A stretch of DNA of 64,000 nt from Metamycoplasma canadense (GCF_000828855.1 NZ_AP014631.1:310001-374000), one strand, 5' to 3'. Shown: positions 8,951-25,899, numbered from the stretch's first letter. A program made the numbers and translations. Notes: a model not told the origin generated them from the letters alone.

Positions 8951-10921
8951 ATGAAAAATAAAGAAAATAAGAAAAGATTATTAATTTTAATTATTGAAAT
9001 ATTATTTTTATTTATTATCCCTACAATTGTTTTTTTTGTAGGAGTTTTTGAGATACCTGAAAAATTAAAGTTAATTCCTTCAATATTGTATTCATTTCTT
9101 GTTGTAGGCTTAGTTATTTATGTTTTCTTTATTGTTAGAAAATATTTAAAAGAATCACAAATGGCTAATCAAACTTTAAATCAGTATATTCAAAATGAGA
9201 TTAGCGATCAAGGAATTGGAACAATAATATTTTTAAATAATGGCCGTATAATATGAGCAACTAATTTTATTTTAAATAAATTTGGAAAATCGATAATTGG
9301 TAAGTATATTAAAGATGTTTTTGAAATTGAGGAGTGAACAAAAAATAATAATGACTTTTTTTATAAAAAAAATGGTTATGAATATGAGGTTCATGTAAGT
9401 TTTGAAAAAAATGTTATTGTTGTTAAAGATGTTACAATTCAATCTAATTTATTAAATGATTATAAGAAGCAAAGAATTGTTTTTGGAGAATTGCATATTG
9501 ACAATATGAATTTATACCAAGTTTCTTTATCTCAAGAAGATTTGTACAATATTTATTCAAACTTTGGAGCTTTGCTAGATGAAATATCTAAAAAATATAA
9601 TATTATTTATCGTCAATACGAAAACGGAAGATTTTTTATTATAACTAATCAAGAAACATTAGAATTATTTGAGAAAAATAATTTTGAGGCTTTTGAACAG
9701 TTAAAAAATAAAAGTATTCATAAAGGTATTGCATTAACACTTTCTGGCGGATTTTCATATGGAATTTTCAAACTTGAAACATTAGATAAATTAGCAAAAG
9801 AAGCTTTACTGCAATCAAAAACAAGAGGTGGAGACCAAATTACAGTTTTAACTAAAAATGAAAAACCAAGGTATTACGGATCTTCATCTGAAATTAATAT
9901 TGATATGTCAAGAACAAATGTTAGTTTTATTGCAAAGATTTTAATAAATAAGCTAAAATCAAAAAACATTGATAAGGTAATTATTTATGGTCATAAAAAC
10001 GCAGATCTTGATGCATTGGGGTCATCATTAGGAATATATAAGCTAGCTAAATCTTATGACAAAGAGGTTTATATTCAAAATAAAACATTTGATGCAACAA
10101 CTCAGAGAGTTTATGAACGCTTGACGCCATTAGAAAAACAAATATTTATTTCTCCAAAAGAAGCTACAAATATTAATGACAAAAAAACATTAGTTGTTAT
10201 TTGTGATACTTCTGATGAAACAAGAATAGAAAATATAACAGCATTTAAGAATATTGAAAAAGATAATATAATAATTATTGATCATCATAGAATTGGTTTA
10301 AATCCAAGCTTTGCTTTTAGGGAAAATTTATATATTGATTCCTCTGCGTCATCTGCTTCAGAAATCGTTACTGAAATAATAGCAATAACAAATAATGCAG
10401 ACAAAATTGATTCTAATACAGCTCAAAATTTATTAAATGGAATTTATTTGGATACAAATAATTTTCAAAAACAAACTTCATCTAAAACATTTTCAGCCGC
10501 AGCATTACTTGAAATGTGAGGAGCTAAAATATCAATTTCGGTTGATACGTTAAAATTAGATGAAGAGATTTTAGAACAAGTTTATTCACTTCTAGAAAAT
10601 TTAAAAGAAGTAAAACCAGGATATTTTTTAGCTTATAAAAATATTCCTGTATCTCCTGATATTATATCTATTGCAGCAGATGAAATTCTTAGAGTTAACG
10701 GTAGAAAAGCAGCATTTGTTATTGGTAAGCTAGCTGGAACAAAAAAATGTAAAATGTCTGCAAGAGGTATAAATACAAATGTTCAATTAATTGCTGAAGC
10801 AGTTAATGGTGGCGGCCATTTTGGTTCTGCCGCAGCAGAAAGTGAAGAAAACATTGAACTTTTTGTAGATAATTTAATACAAGCAATAGTGAGTGTGAAA
10901 AATGAAAATAATAATAATTAA
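8951..10921 (+). CDS. gdpP: Cyclic-di-AMP phosphodiesterase GdpP-like (DHH/DHHA1)
   Basis: A 656-residue membrane enzyme expected to hydrolyse cyclic di-AMP. Two N-terminal membrane helices (about 9-32 and 40-62) are followed by a PAS-like region, a degenerate GGDEF region and the catalytic DHH part: HKNADLDALGS (from about 348), VICDTSDETR, IDHHR (DHH near 444-446) and YLDTNNF. The DHHA1 domain ends with GGGHFGSAAAE. Several TGA codons are Trp. The 3' end overlaps rplI by 20 bases; GdpP next to rplI and dnaB is also the order in Bacillus. It lacks a ribosome binding site and sits just after a -10 box. Confidence 0.92.
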
Positions 10922-11339
10922 ACAATATGATAAATATAAAGTTAACGAGATCGTTGATATAAATGATGGTTTTGCTAAAAACTTTTTAATTAAAAATGGT
11001 TATGCTCAACCTGTAAATAAACAAACTTTAGCTAATTTAGAAAGAGTAAAAAGTAACATAGCTGAAAATTATGCTAAAGAAATACAAAAAGCAGAAGAAA
11101 TAAAGCAACAAATTGAAAAATTAACCTTAAATTTTTATTTAAAATCAAATGGAAATGTTGTTCATGGTTCGATAACTAATAAAGCCATTGAAAAAGAATT
11201 AGCTAAAAATAATATTAAAATTAAGCCACATTCTTTAAGTAAAGATTCTTACAACACATTTGGCAAGCATTATATTAATATAAAGCTTCATAAAGAAGTA
11301 ACGGCTATTTTATTAATTCAAATTTTTGAAGAAAAATAG
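10902..11339 (+). CDS. rplI: 50S ribosomal protein L9
   Basis: A 145-residue L9. The N-terminal domain shows the family pattern (DINDGFAKNFLIKNGYAQP at about 21-39), then the long connecting helix rich in Lys and Glu, then a C-terminal domain with GSITNKAI and IKLHKEVTA. The ATG at 10902 lies inside the end of gdpP, a 20-base overlap that suggests translational coupling. dnaB follows 39 bases later. Confidence 0.94.
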   Translation: MKIIIIKQYDKYKVNEIVDINDGFAKNFLIKNGYAQPVNKQTLANLERVKSNIAENYAKEIQKAEEIKQQIEKLTLNFYLKSNGNVVHGSITNKAIEKELAKNNIKIKPHSLSKDSYNTFGKHYINIKLHKEVTAILLIQIFEEK

Positions 11340-11378
11340 AATATCGTCTTTTTTTGTAAAAATGAAAGGATAATTTCT

Positions 11379-12815
11379 GTGAATATAAAAAAAGATTTAA
11401 CATCAAGAGAAATTGCGATTGCTAATAATGAAGTGTCATTATTAGGACTTTTGTTAGTTGAGCCAGATTCTTATTTAAAAATCGCTGTTTTAATACGACC
11501 AGAGATGTTTTATTTTAAATCTAATCAAATTTTATACAGTGCAATTTCAGAGGTTCATAATAGTTCTAAAAATTTTGATTATTCAAATCTTCTTTTTTAT
11601 TTAGAAGAAAATAAACAATTTGATCAAGTTAGTTCTTTTATGATGTCTGCTCCAGAGTATTTAGCTTACTTAACTGAAAATGCTGGTTTTATTAGCGATA
11701 TAGAAATTTATACTAAAAATTTAATTGATCAATATAAGACTACAAGCTTAAATAATCTTTTAAAAGATATTCAACAAATAATTGAAAAAAAACCTTTTAA
11801 TATATCTGATTTACTTTCAAAAATTCAGTTGGATTTAATTAATATTGATATTTCAGAAATAAATTCCTCATATGAAAAAATTAGTGATACTGCTAATAAT
11901 ATTCTTCAACAAATTTTAAGAAAAGAAAATAATGAAATTGGTGTAGGGTTACAATTAGGTTTTCCGGAATTAGATGAAGTTTTACTAGGACTAAATCCTG
12001 GTGATTTAACCATTTTAGCAGCTAGACCGGCAATGGGAAAAACAGCCTTTGCTTTAAATATTGCTAATAATGTTGCAAAAAAAGGCAAAACAGTCTTATT
12101 TTTTAGTCTTGAAATGTCAAATCCTCAATTGGTACAAAGAATGATTGCAATCGATTCAACAGTTCCTATTTCAAAACTAAAAACAAAAGAATTAGAAATT
12201 AATGATCAAAGAAATTTAATTCATACTGTTGAAGATATGTCAACATGAAATGTATTTTTGAACGACCGTGCAACATTAACAATTTCAGATATAATAACTT
12301 TATCAAAAAGATTTGCAAGAAATTCTAAAGTTGATTTAGTTATTATTGATTATTTACAATTAATTGGAGATTCATCAAAAAGATCACAAGAAAATAGACA
12401 ATTAGAAGTTGCTAAAATATCTCGTTCATTAAAACAATTAGGTCGTGAGCTTGAATGTCCTATAATCGCTTTGAGCCAATTAAGTCGTGGTGTTGAAAAA
12501 CGTGAGGACAAAACCCCATTAATTTCCGATTTAAGAGAATCTGGAGCAATTGAACAAGATGCTGACAGGGTTATTTTCTTACACCGTGATGATTATTATA
12601 AAAATAAAAAAATATCAACTGATAATGCTTCTACTTCATCATTTGAATTAAAACAAAATGATGATAAGAGTAGAGCATCTTTAACAAATGTTATTGTTGC
12701 AAAAAATCGTCATGGTGCAACAAAAACTATTCAATTAATTTTTGCTCCTGATTATAATAAGTTTATTTATGGTAAAATTACTAAAGATAAAAGTAAATCT
12801 CAATTAGAAAATTAA
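11379..12815 (+). CDS. dnaB: Replicative DNA helicase DnaB
   Basis: The hexameric 5'-3' helicase of the replication fork, 478 residues. It has the N-terminal domain with a LLGLLLVEPD-type start, a linker, then the RecA-like motor: ARPAMGKTAFALN at about 215-227 (Walker A), FFSLEMS, LVIIDYLQLI (Walker B), LSQLSRGVEKR, DLRESGAIEQDAD and AKNRHGATKT. The start is GTG at 11379, chosen because AAAGGA sits 8 bases upstream and the family's N-terminus begins here. TGA codes Trp at 12246. Confidence 0.96.
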
Positions 12816-12854
12816 ATATACAATAAATTATGGAATAATTGAAAGAAGGTTACT

Positions 12855-14222
12855 TTGAATAAAAAAGTTGTTAATTTAGATAAAAAAATTGAGAAGAAAA
12901 AATTAAGCATTGAGGAAAAAAAACTAAAACATGAAGAAAAAATGGCAATTTTAAATCCTCAAAAAGTTAATATTATTAATATTTGAAAAAAATATCCTAG
13001 AAAAGTAATTTGAATGCTTGTTAGTGCTTTTTTATATAATATTGCTTTAACTGTCTTTCTTAAAAAAGCAGCAACCATTGCTTCTGGGACTTCATCATTA
13101 GCACAAATTATCACTTTTACTGCTCCTTCAACAGCTCAATTTTATGGTCTTTTTTACGTTTTAGTAAATTTACCACTTATGTTTATTTTTTGAAAAATGA
13201 ACCCAAGAATGTTTATGGTATTAACCTATTATTGAATGTTATTTCAAGTTATTGTTCAACTTTTATTTATTGAATATAATGGACGTGGTTCTAATCCGAT
13301 TGTTAATTTTATAAATCAAAAAATTTCATTTTATAACCCAATTGGAGAAAAAAATTATTATTGAGACCCGTTTGGCATTGATATTAGAATGGTTAACAAA
13401 TTAATGGATTCTAATGATAAAAACGAAATATTAAACGCTTTAACAAATCAAACACATGCTAAATTTACACATTTAGAACAATCAAATGAAATTATTTCAT
13501 ATTTTAAAAATCAATTTTTTGATAAAGATTTATTTAAAATTGTTAACAATATTAAAAAATATAATTCTTCCTCAATTGTAAAAATACTAGAAAATACTAA
13601 AATTTATGGTGTTTATGATGGCCAAAATTGACCAGTATTGGTTTATGCAATAATTGGTGGTGCTGCTGAAGGATTTGCTTCAATTATTGCGTGAAGACAA
13701 AGAGGATCAATCGGCGGAACATCGGTAATTTCAAACTATATTGCTTATAAAAATAAAAAACCTGTTGGAAATGTATTTTTAACGGTTGCAATTTGCTTTT
13801 CATCATTTTCAACTATCGTTATTGGCTCGTTAGAATACACTAGAAATATTGTTGGTCACGTTTGAAATCGAGATTTATTTTTAGTAAGAATTTTAGGAAC
13901 TATTGCTTATTTATTAGTATTTTCAATGTTGGTTAATAAGTTTTATCCTAAATATAAAAAAGTTAAGATTGAAATTTATACAAAACGTCCTGAAATTATT
14001 GCTGAACAGTTTAAAAAAATAGGTTATGTTCATCCATTTAATATTTTTTACGGTGTCGGTGGATTTAGTCATAATGATTTTGGCAAAATAGAAACTGTAG
14101 CGTTATTTTTAGAAAGAGAAACTATAATTGAAGAAATTAAAAAGGTTGATAAAAATGCTTGGGTAACTACGTCAAATATTCATGGTGTTTTGGGTCAATT
14201 TGATACATCATTTGTAGATTAA
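12855..14222 (+). CDS. YitT/DUF2179-like membrane protein
   Basis: A 455-residue membrane protein with a TTG start preceded by GAAAGAAGG. About 35 charged residues come first, then membrane helices around 55-75, 95-115 and 120-145. An extra soluble loop (about 150-255, with many Asn and Lys) separates these from later helices that carry GGAAEGFASIIAWRQRGSIG and GGTS, typical of YitT proteins. The C-terminal domain after about residue 365 fits the soluble DUF2179 fold (IEIYTKRPEIIAEQFKK). The transport or regulatory role of the family is not established. It follows dnaB by 39 bases. Confidence 0.8.
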
Positions 14223-14232
14223 TTTTTCTATT

Positions 14233-14270
14233 AAGAGCTTTTTAAAATAAGCTCTTTTTATTTTTTTATC
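14233..14270 (+). terminator. Terminator after the YitT-like gene
   Basis: AAGAGCTT (14233-14240) pairs with AAGCTCTT (14249-14256), followed by a T-rich run. It ends the gdpP-rplI-dnaB-yitT unit. Confidence 0.75.
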
Positions 14271-14381
14271 AAATGGATGCCATTTTATTTTAAAAACTTT
14301 ATAATTAATTATATTTTTATAATAAAGTACAAGAAATATTTGTTTGAAATGCTATTAAGTTTTTAATGCAAGAGAAACTAA

Positions 14382-15506
<1,125 letters not shown>

Positions 15507-15534
15507 TAATTTTAAAATTTAAGGAGAAAAAACT

Positions 15535-18195
15535 ATGCTTTCATCAAAAGAAATAAGAAAAATGTGATTAGATTTTTTTAAATCAAAAAATCATTTAGTT
15601 GTTGAATCAAAATCTTTAATTCCTCAAAATGATCCCTCTTTATTATGAATTAATTCAGGAGTAGCGACACTAAAAGATTATTTTAGTGGTAAAAAAGTAC
15701 CCCCTGCAAAAAGAATTACTAACTCACAAAAATCAATTCGTACAAATGATATAGAAAATGTTGGTGTTACTGCAAGGCATCATACTTTTTTCGAAATGTT
15801 GGGTAATTTTTCAATTGGTGATTATTTTAAAAAAGAAGCAATAGCTTTTGGCTATGAGTTTATTTTTGATGTTTTAAAACTAGAAAAGAATCGTATTTAT
15901 ATTACTTATTTCGAAGATGATTTGGATACATATAACAGATGAATTGAATTAGGAATTCAAAAAGATCATTTGATTAAAGGAACAAGAGACACTAATTTCT
16001 GAGATGTCGGTCAAGGCCCTTGTGGACCAGATACGGAAATTTTTTACGATCGTGGTGAAAAATATGATAAAAGAGGTCTTGAACTTCTTATTAATGATAT
16101 TGAAAATGATAGATATGTTGAAATTTGAAATATTGTTTTTTCACAGTTTAATAATGATGGTGAAAACAATTATACTGAACTAGCAACAAAAAATATTGAT
16201 ACCGGAGCAGGCCTTGAAAGAATAACTTCAATTATGCAAGATGCTCCAACTAATTTTGATACTGATTTATTTTTACCAATAATAAAAGAAGTTGAAAGGT
16301 TAACAAATTATCATTATGATATAAATAATTACTTCATTAACGATCCAAATCAAACAAAAATTAATACCTGATTTAGAGTTATAGCTGATCATATAAGGGC
16401 TAGTGTTAATGCTATAAGCGATGGAGTTTCTCCATCAAATGTTGGACGTGGTTATATAATTCGACGTTTAATAAGAAGATCATATCGTTCTGGATTGTCA
16501 TTAGGGATTCAGGAAAAATCATTCTTATATAAATTAGTAAAAATTGTTAAAGAATCATTAATTTTTGATATTGATATTGACGCTGTTGCTAAAATCATTA
16601 AAGAAGAGGAAGAGATTTTTGCTAAAACAATTAAGGAAGGTGAAAAACTTTTAGAGCTTGAATTAGAAAAAAAAGGTTTTATTGATGCTAAAACTGCTTT
16701 TAAAATGTTCGATACATACGGTTTTCCAATTGAATTAACCGATGAAATTTTAAAAGAAAAAAATATTAAAATTAATTTAGATGATTTTTATGAATATTTA
16801 AAAGAACATCAAAAACGTTCACGTGGAAATATTGAAGTAGGTATGCAAAAAGTAATTAACTCGCTAGCATTAATTCCAAACAAAATATCAGAATTTATCG
16901 GTTACGACTTTTTAGAATCAAAATCAAAAATTTTATATTTATTAGATTCTGAAAATTCAATAAATAATGTTGAAAATGCTGAACAGATTTCGTATGTTAT
17001 TTTAGATAAAACCCCCTTCTATGCTACTTCAGGTGGTCAGAATCATGACTTCGGTTATATGATTCAAAATGGAAATAAAATTGAAATTTTAGATGTTTTT
17101 AAAGATAAATTTTGAAACCATATTCATGTTGTTAAAGGAATTATTAATAATAAAGACGAGATTTTATGTTTTGTTGATAAAGAAAAAAGATTAAATTATG
17201 CTCGTAATCACAGTTCAACTCATATTATGTTTCATGCATTGCGTAAGACATATAGTAATGAAGTTATTGAACAATTAGGATCAAATATTCACCCTGAACA
17301 TTTTACATTTGACTTTGGTCTTGATCATCGACCAACAAAAAATGAAATTAAACAAATTGAATCAATAATGCATGATTATATTAAAATGTCAGCAAAAAGA
17401 AATTACATTATTACTTCAATTAAAAAAGCCCAAGAACTTGGAGCTTATATGACTATTGAAGAATCAGAATATCATGATGCAAATAATGTTAGAGTTGTTG
17501 AATTTGAAAATATAACAAAAGATTTATGCGGCGGAACCCACGTTGATAATTCATCAATTATTGAAAACTTTAAGATTGTTTCAGTTGATTCAAAAGGGAC
17601 TGGAATTTATCGTTTAAGAGTTGTAACTTCAAATAAACTTGTTAATGATTATTTATTAAATGAAATTATCGAAAAGCAAAAATTGCTTATTTCATTAATT
17701 AAAAATAATAAAGAACTTAAATTAGATTATCAAAAAGAATTTGAAACTTTAATTCCAAAAGATGTTTTTGAAAAAGAAAAACTTTTAGAAGATTATGAAA
17801 TAATTGAAAATCAAATAAGAGAAGATTATAAAAAATTCTTAAAAGAAAAAAATAACGAAACAGTTGATATTAGTTTGTATCATTATCTTTTTATCAATGA
17901 AATTAAAACATTTTTATTTTATGAAAAAGACATTAATTTATTAAGAAAAATAACAATTCAAATTCGTGAAAGTAACCCTGATTCCTTAGTTATTGGAATT
18001 AATCAAAATAAAGAAAATACATATTTTTTAATTATCGCTTCAAAGACATATGATTCAACGCTGATATTTAAAAATATTGCGAATAAATTTAATGGTAAGG
18101 GTGGCGGAAATAAAATTGTTAGTCAAGGTTCGATCGAAACAACAATTTCAAGTGATGGACTAATTAATGAAATTAAGGATTTAATTAATGCGTAA
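15535..18195 (+). CDS. alaS: Alanyl-tRNA synthetase
   Basis: An 886-residue AlaRS of full length. It has the class II core ([53 protein letters not shown]), the tRNA-recognition domain, an editing domain with zinc ligands HSSTH (near residue 562) and DLCGGTHV, and a C-terminal glycine-rich C-Ala part with [16 protein letters not shown] codes Trp repeatedly. AAGGAG lies 8 bases before the ATG. Its stop overlaps the ruvX start by 8 bases. Confidence 0.96.
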
Positions 18196-18613
18196 GCTTG
18201 GACTTGATTTAGGTTCAAAAACTTGTGGAATTGCAATAACTGATTTAAATAACATTATTGTTTCAGCACTTGAAACCTTTTATTTTGAAGAGTGACATTT
18301 TATTGATTTAATAAAACGTATTGGTTTTTGAATTAATGAAAGTGAATACAAAAATGAAATTGATACTATTGTTTTAGGTTATCCATTACGTATGGATCTA
18401 TCAAAAAGTCCTAGAACAAAAATGGTAGAAAAATTTAAAGTAAGATTAGAAGAAAATTTTAAAATTAATGTTATATTGCAAGATGAAAGAGAAAGTACCA
18501 TTTTTGCTGAAAATATTTTATTTGAAGCTGGTTTTAATGGTAAAAAAAGAAAAATAAAAAAAGATTCTCTAGCAGCACAAATAATATTAGAAGATTATTT
18601 AAAAAGAGGTTAA
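18188..18613 (+). CDS. ruvX: Holliday junction resolvase-like nuclease RuvX (YqgF)
   Basis: A 141-residue RNase H-fold protein. YqgF proteins are implicated in 16S rRNA maturation and in junction resolution. The motifs are [15 protein letters not shown] at the start (catalytic Asp), VLGYPL, QDERES and [15 protein letters not shown] at the end (last Asp). The start overlaps alaS by 8 bases. The order alaS-ruvX-DUF1292 is the one found in Bacillus (alaS, yrrK, yrzB). Confidence 0.93.
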
Positions 18614-18620
18614 TTTATTT

Positions 18621-18947
18621 ATGGAAATAAAAAAAGATAATATAAAAAAACAAAAAATAAACATTTGCTCTTCTGAACGTCAAATAATTTTGGAAAATGG
18701 TGATATTTTTTATGTTTTATTTGAAATCGATGAAAACGGTGAGCATTTTATAGCTTTAACTGATAAAAAATCAATTTTATTTGCAAAAATCGATTCTAAA
18801 AATGAGGAATTAGTCGAAGTTGAAGATGAAGCAGTTATTGAGATTCTTTTAGATTTATTAGATGAATTTTTAGAAAATGTTGATATTGTTGATGAAAAAG
18901 GAAATGATCTTTCAAAATTACTTTTGGTTGATCAAGAAGAATCTTAA
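18621..18947 (+). CDS. DUF1292-like acidic protein (YrzB type)
   Basis: A 108-residue acidic protein, 7 bases after ruvX. A middle section pairs beta-type segments (QIILENGDIFYVLFEIDENG) with an acidic C-terminal part (VEVEDEAVIEILLDLLDEF). DUF1292 proteins such as B. subtilis YrzB have this layout and the same place after alaS and yrrK, so the call rests on position plus general resemblance. No function is known for the family. It would be translated from the same message as alaS and ruvX. Confidence 0.7.
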   Translation: MEIKKDNIKKQKINICSSERQIILENGDIFYVLFEIDENGEHFIALTDKKSILFAKIDSKNEELVEVEDEAVIEILLDLLDEFLENVDIVDEKGNDLSKLLLVDQEES

Positions 18948-18961
18948 TGAGGAATAATTAA

Positions 18962-19702
18962 ATGAAAATAATAAATGAATATGCCTCATTACTTAATAAT
19001 AAAGAAAGTAAAATTTCTGCTGATGTAAGATTGGGTTTAATTATTTCCTTAGTTATTGTTTTTATAATTGGACTTACTGCTTTTATAATTACATTTTTAT
19101 ATAAGAAAAAAATAGTTAAAAAATATGTTTCACCCCGTGAAGAAGATGAAAAAAATAAGCTTAAAAAAATTAATCCAAATTATGGTGTTGTTCTTGATGG
19201 AATAAAAAAATTCTATGATTCTGAATTAAATGATTTTTTTATTTGTTTTGTAATTAATACTATTTATTTAAATAACTATGAAAATATTTATTGTGAAGAT
19301 AAGAATAATTATTTAGCACTTTCTATTTCTAACCTCGCAAACAAACAGGTTTTTTTAAATAATAAAAAAAATGTAAAACTAAATAATGAAATAAAAAATG
19401 AATTTGAAAATATTAAATTTGATTTAATATCTTATACCTCTGAAATAAATAAGAAAAGCGATTTGATTATCCTTTTAAATAATAATTTGGAATTTAAAAA
19501 GGCAATTGAATCTAAACTTAGTTTTTTATCAGAAAACGGAATGATAATTATTGAAAATGACAAACAATTAAAATTTAAAAATATAAAAGATATAGCTTTA
19601 TTTTTTAATTTAAGATATGAAACCTTAAAATTCAAGAATAAAAGTGTTATACTTTTAGCTAAAAATAATATAAAAGATATTGTTGAAAAAGGAGAAGATT
19701 AA
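18962..19702 (+). CDS. Membrane-anchored, methyltransferase-like protein
   Basis: A 246-residue protein with a single strong membrane helix at about 24-48 and a cytoplasmic Lys/Asn-rich domain. The latter ends in a pattern (a helix, LSENGMIIIENDK, a helix, then SVILLAKNN) that recalls the last strands of class I methyltransferases, but a glycine-rich SAM loop is not visible. In Bacillus the O-methyltransferase yrrM lies between yrzB and greA, the place this gene occupies, so it may be a decayed relative. Function unproven. greA starts 4 bases after its stop. Confidence 0.65.
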   Translation: MKIINEYASLLNNKESKISADVRLGLIISLVIVFIIGLTAFIITFLYKKKIVKKYVSPREEDEKNKLKKINPNYGVVLDGIKKFYDSELNDFFICFVINTIYLNNYENIYCEDKNNYLALSISNLANKQVFLNNKKNVKLNNEIKNEFENIKFDLISYTSEINKKSDLIILLNNNLEFKKAIESKLSFLSENGMIIIENDKQLKFKNIKDIALFFNLRYETLKFKNKSVILLAKNNIKDIVEKGED

Positions 19703-19706
19703 ATTT

Positions 19707-20177
19707 ATGGAAGATAAAAAAATATATTTAACAAAAGAAAGTCTTGAACAATATAATAAAAGACTAGTTTATTTACAACAAGAAGCCAGACCATTAGTAA
19801 TAGAGGAAATTAAGGAAGCTAGAAATCAAGGTGACTTGTCTGAAAATGCCGAATATGATGCTGCTCGTGACAAACAAGCTGCAATTGAAAATGAAATTTT
19901 AGAAATTCAACATATTTTAGAAAATGCAATTTTAATTGATGAAGATTTTTCGGACTCAAATATAGTTAGAATTGGTTCTACTGTCAAATTATTAGATTTA
20001 AAAACAAAAGAAATTTTAACTGTAATAATTGTTGGAGCATTAGATGCAGATCCTTTTAATGGAAAAATTTCAAACTCTTCTCCTTTAGCAAAAGCTATTT
20101 TAAATCATAAAGTTGATGATACTGTTGAGGTTGATGCCCCTAAAAAATATAAAGTTAGAATTGAATCTATAATGTAA
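19707..20177 (+). CDS. greA: Transcription elongation factor GreA
   Basis: GreA stimulates transcript cleavage in backtracked RNA polymerase. The 156-residue product has the N-terminal coiled coil with its tip sequence GDLSENAEYDAARDKQ (about 43-58, the acidic tip residues) and the C-terminal domain with VGALDADPFNGKISNSSPLAKAIL. The ATG at 19707 is chosen because AAGGAG stands about 9 bases upstream and the family starts here; a longer reading from 19680 would overlap the previous gene. It is the last gene of the alaS operon. Confidence 0.96.
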   Translation: MEDKKIYLTKESLEQYNKRLVYLQQEARPLVIEEIKEARNQGDLSENAEYDAARDKQAAIENEILEIQHILENAILIDEDFSDSNIVRIGSTVKLLDLKTKEILTVIIVGALDADPFNGKISNSSPLAKAILNHKVDDTVEVDAPKKYKVRIESIM

Positions 20178-20197
20178 TAAATTTTGTATTTTTAATT

Positions 20198-20230
20198 AAT
20201 AAGGCTTAAAAAAATGCCTTATTTTTTTAT
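20198..20230 (+). terminator. Terminator after greA
   Basis: AATAAGGC (20198-20205) pairs with GCCTTATT (20216-20223) and is followed by a T run. Confidence 0.8.
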
Positions 20231-20365
20231 TTTAAAATCTTATTATTTATAAAAATATATTAAGAAATATAAGCATATTTATAACAGTATAATCAAATGA
20301 AAAATACATTTTATTTTTTATCTAAAAACTATTAAAAAAAATTAAAAATTTTTATAAAAATTATG

Positions 20366-20569
20366 TATAATAAATCAGTACACTTTTTTGTTTGACATTA
20401 AAATATAAAAAAAGAAATTATTTTTACAACAAAATTTTTAAAACAGTGTATACTTATAAAAGTGCACATTTTTGGATATTTAAAAAAATGCACAATGATA
20501 GTTCTTTGAAAACTGGATACGAATACCATAACGTCAATTTAATTTTTATAAATCATAATAACCAAATCA
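20366..20569 (+). promoter_or_regulatory. rRNA operon promoter region and leader
   Basis: A TATAAT at 20366-20371 and a TTGACA at 20392-20397 are the best promoter-like words in this 390-base gap; I cannot pair them into one convincing promoter. At 20501-20515 lies a boxA-like GTTCTTTGAAAACTG. From 20509 to 20532 the leader is complementary to the bases after 16S (see the spacer entry), forming the 16S processing stem. Bases 20178-20365 hold only the greA terminator and AT-rich filler. Confidence 0.6.
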
Positions 20570-22092
<1,523 letters not shown>

Positions 22093-22102
22093 AACGGAGT
22101 AC

Positions 22103-22180
22103 ACAATGTTATGGAAAAATTATTTGTATCCAGTTTTGAGAGATTTATCTCTCTTTTTGTTCTTTGAAAACTGAATATCG
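22103..22180 (+). other. 16S-23S spacer: processing stems, second boxA, no tRNA
   Basis: Bases 22121-22137 are complementary to leader bases 20509-20525 (17 bp, one G-U), and GTTATGG at 22108-22114 to CCATAAC at 20526-20532; together they form the stem that encloses 16S. A hairpin (GAGAGA/TCTCTC) covers 22138-22153. A second boxA, GTTCTTTGAAAACTG, lies at 22159-22173. TGAAAACTGAATATCG at 22165-22180 is perfectly complementary to 25201-25216 after 23S. No tRNA gene lies between 16S and 23S. Confidence 0.8.
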
Positions 22181-22271
22181 ACATTGAAAAATTAAATTAT
22201 TAATATTTCAAAGTTTAGATCAACCTATAGAATATATCATACAATAGACAAACAATAGGTCTTATACTACT

Positions 22272-25171
<2,900 letters not shown>

Positions 25172-25200
25172 GATTCTATAGAAGTAATCTAAAAGTTAAT

Positions 25201-25216
25201 CGATATTCAGTTTTCA
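25201..25216 (+). other. 3' arm of the 23S processing stem
   Basis: These 16 bases are the exact reverse complement of 22165-22180 in front of 23S. The duplex is the expected RNase III-type cleavage stem. Confidence 0.75.
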
Positions 25217-25227
25217 GAGAATAAAAC

Positions 25228-25250
25228 AAAGAGCCAATTGGCTCTTTTTA
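25228..25250 (+). terminator. rRNA operon terminator
   Basis: AAAGAGCC (25228-25235), loop AATT, GGCTCTTT (25240-25247), then a T run. It follows 23S directly, so no 5S gene belongs to this operon. Confidence 0.85.
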
Positions 25251-25271
25251 TTTTAATATAACTAAAAAAAT

Positions 25272-25317
25272 AAAAACCATTTTTAACCTTAATAACAAGA
25301 ATTAAAAATGGGTTTTT
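25272..25317 (-). terminator. Terminator of the dCMP deaminase gene
   Basis: A long imperfect hairpin: AAAAACCATTTTTAA (25272-25286) against TTAAAAATGGGTTTTT (25302-25317). On the minus strand it lies just beyond the stop at 25330 and runs into Ts. Confidence 0.65.
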
Positions 25318-25329
25318 ATATTTATTTTT

Positions 25330-25884
25330 TTATTCTTTATTTTTAATCTTAAATTCAATGTCAAAATCGTTATCTATTTTAATACATTCTATACCAAAGG
25401 CATTAAAAATTTTTAGTGAGGCTTTAAAATCATCAGATTCAGGTTTGTATGCATTAGCGTAATAAACTTTTGAAATTTTAGATTGAACAATAATTTTAGC
25501 ACAATTATAACATGGAGAATGAGTTACAAAAATAGATGATCCTGGCTCAATTTTAGAATTAGTTAAATTAGCATTTATTATTGCATTCGCTTCAGCGTGC
25601 ACGACATATGTATACTTAGATCCTAAAACGTCATTTGATTGATTTGGGCGATTTCAAGGAAAAACTTCATCATTATCAACTTCCTTGTTATTAAAACTTG
25701 TCGGCATTCCATTATATCCTAATGAAATAACATAATTGTTAGGAGATACAATACAAGCTCCTACTTTTGTTGTTGGATCTTTTGATCTTAAAGCACTTAA
25801 TTTAGCTAGGGACATAAAATAGATTTCTCATTTTATATTATCTTTATCTTTGTTAAAAAAATTTTTTTCTGTTGTTAAATTCAT
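25330..25884 (-). CDS. Deoxycytidylate (dCMP) deaminase, ComEB type
   Basis: A zinc deaminase that makes dUMP from dCMP for thymidylate synthesis. The 184-residue product has [14 protein letters not shown] (33-46), GYNGMP, the catalytic HAEANAI with His96 and Glu98, and the zinc cysteines in SPCYNCAK at 125 and 128. These spacings are those of the dCMP/ComEB family rather than cytidine deaminase or TadA. Two TGA codons encode Trp. The ATG at 25884 is 6 bases after a -10 box and lacks a ribosome binding site; an internal ATG (MSLAKL) would lose some N-terminal helix. Confidence 0.9.
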
Positions 25885-25896
25885 AAATAAATTTTA
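25885..25896 (-). promoter_or_regulatory. dCMP deaminase promoter, probably leaderless
   Basis: Minus-strand TAAAAT (25896 to 25891), then 6 bases, then the ATG at 25884. Confidence 0.45.
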
Positions 25897-25899
25897 GCA

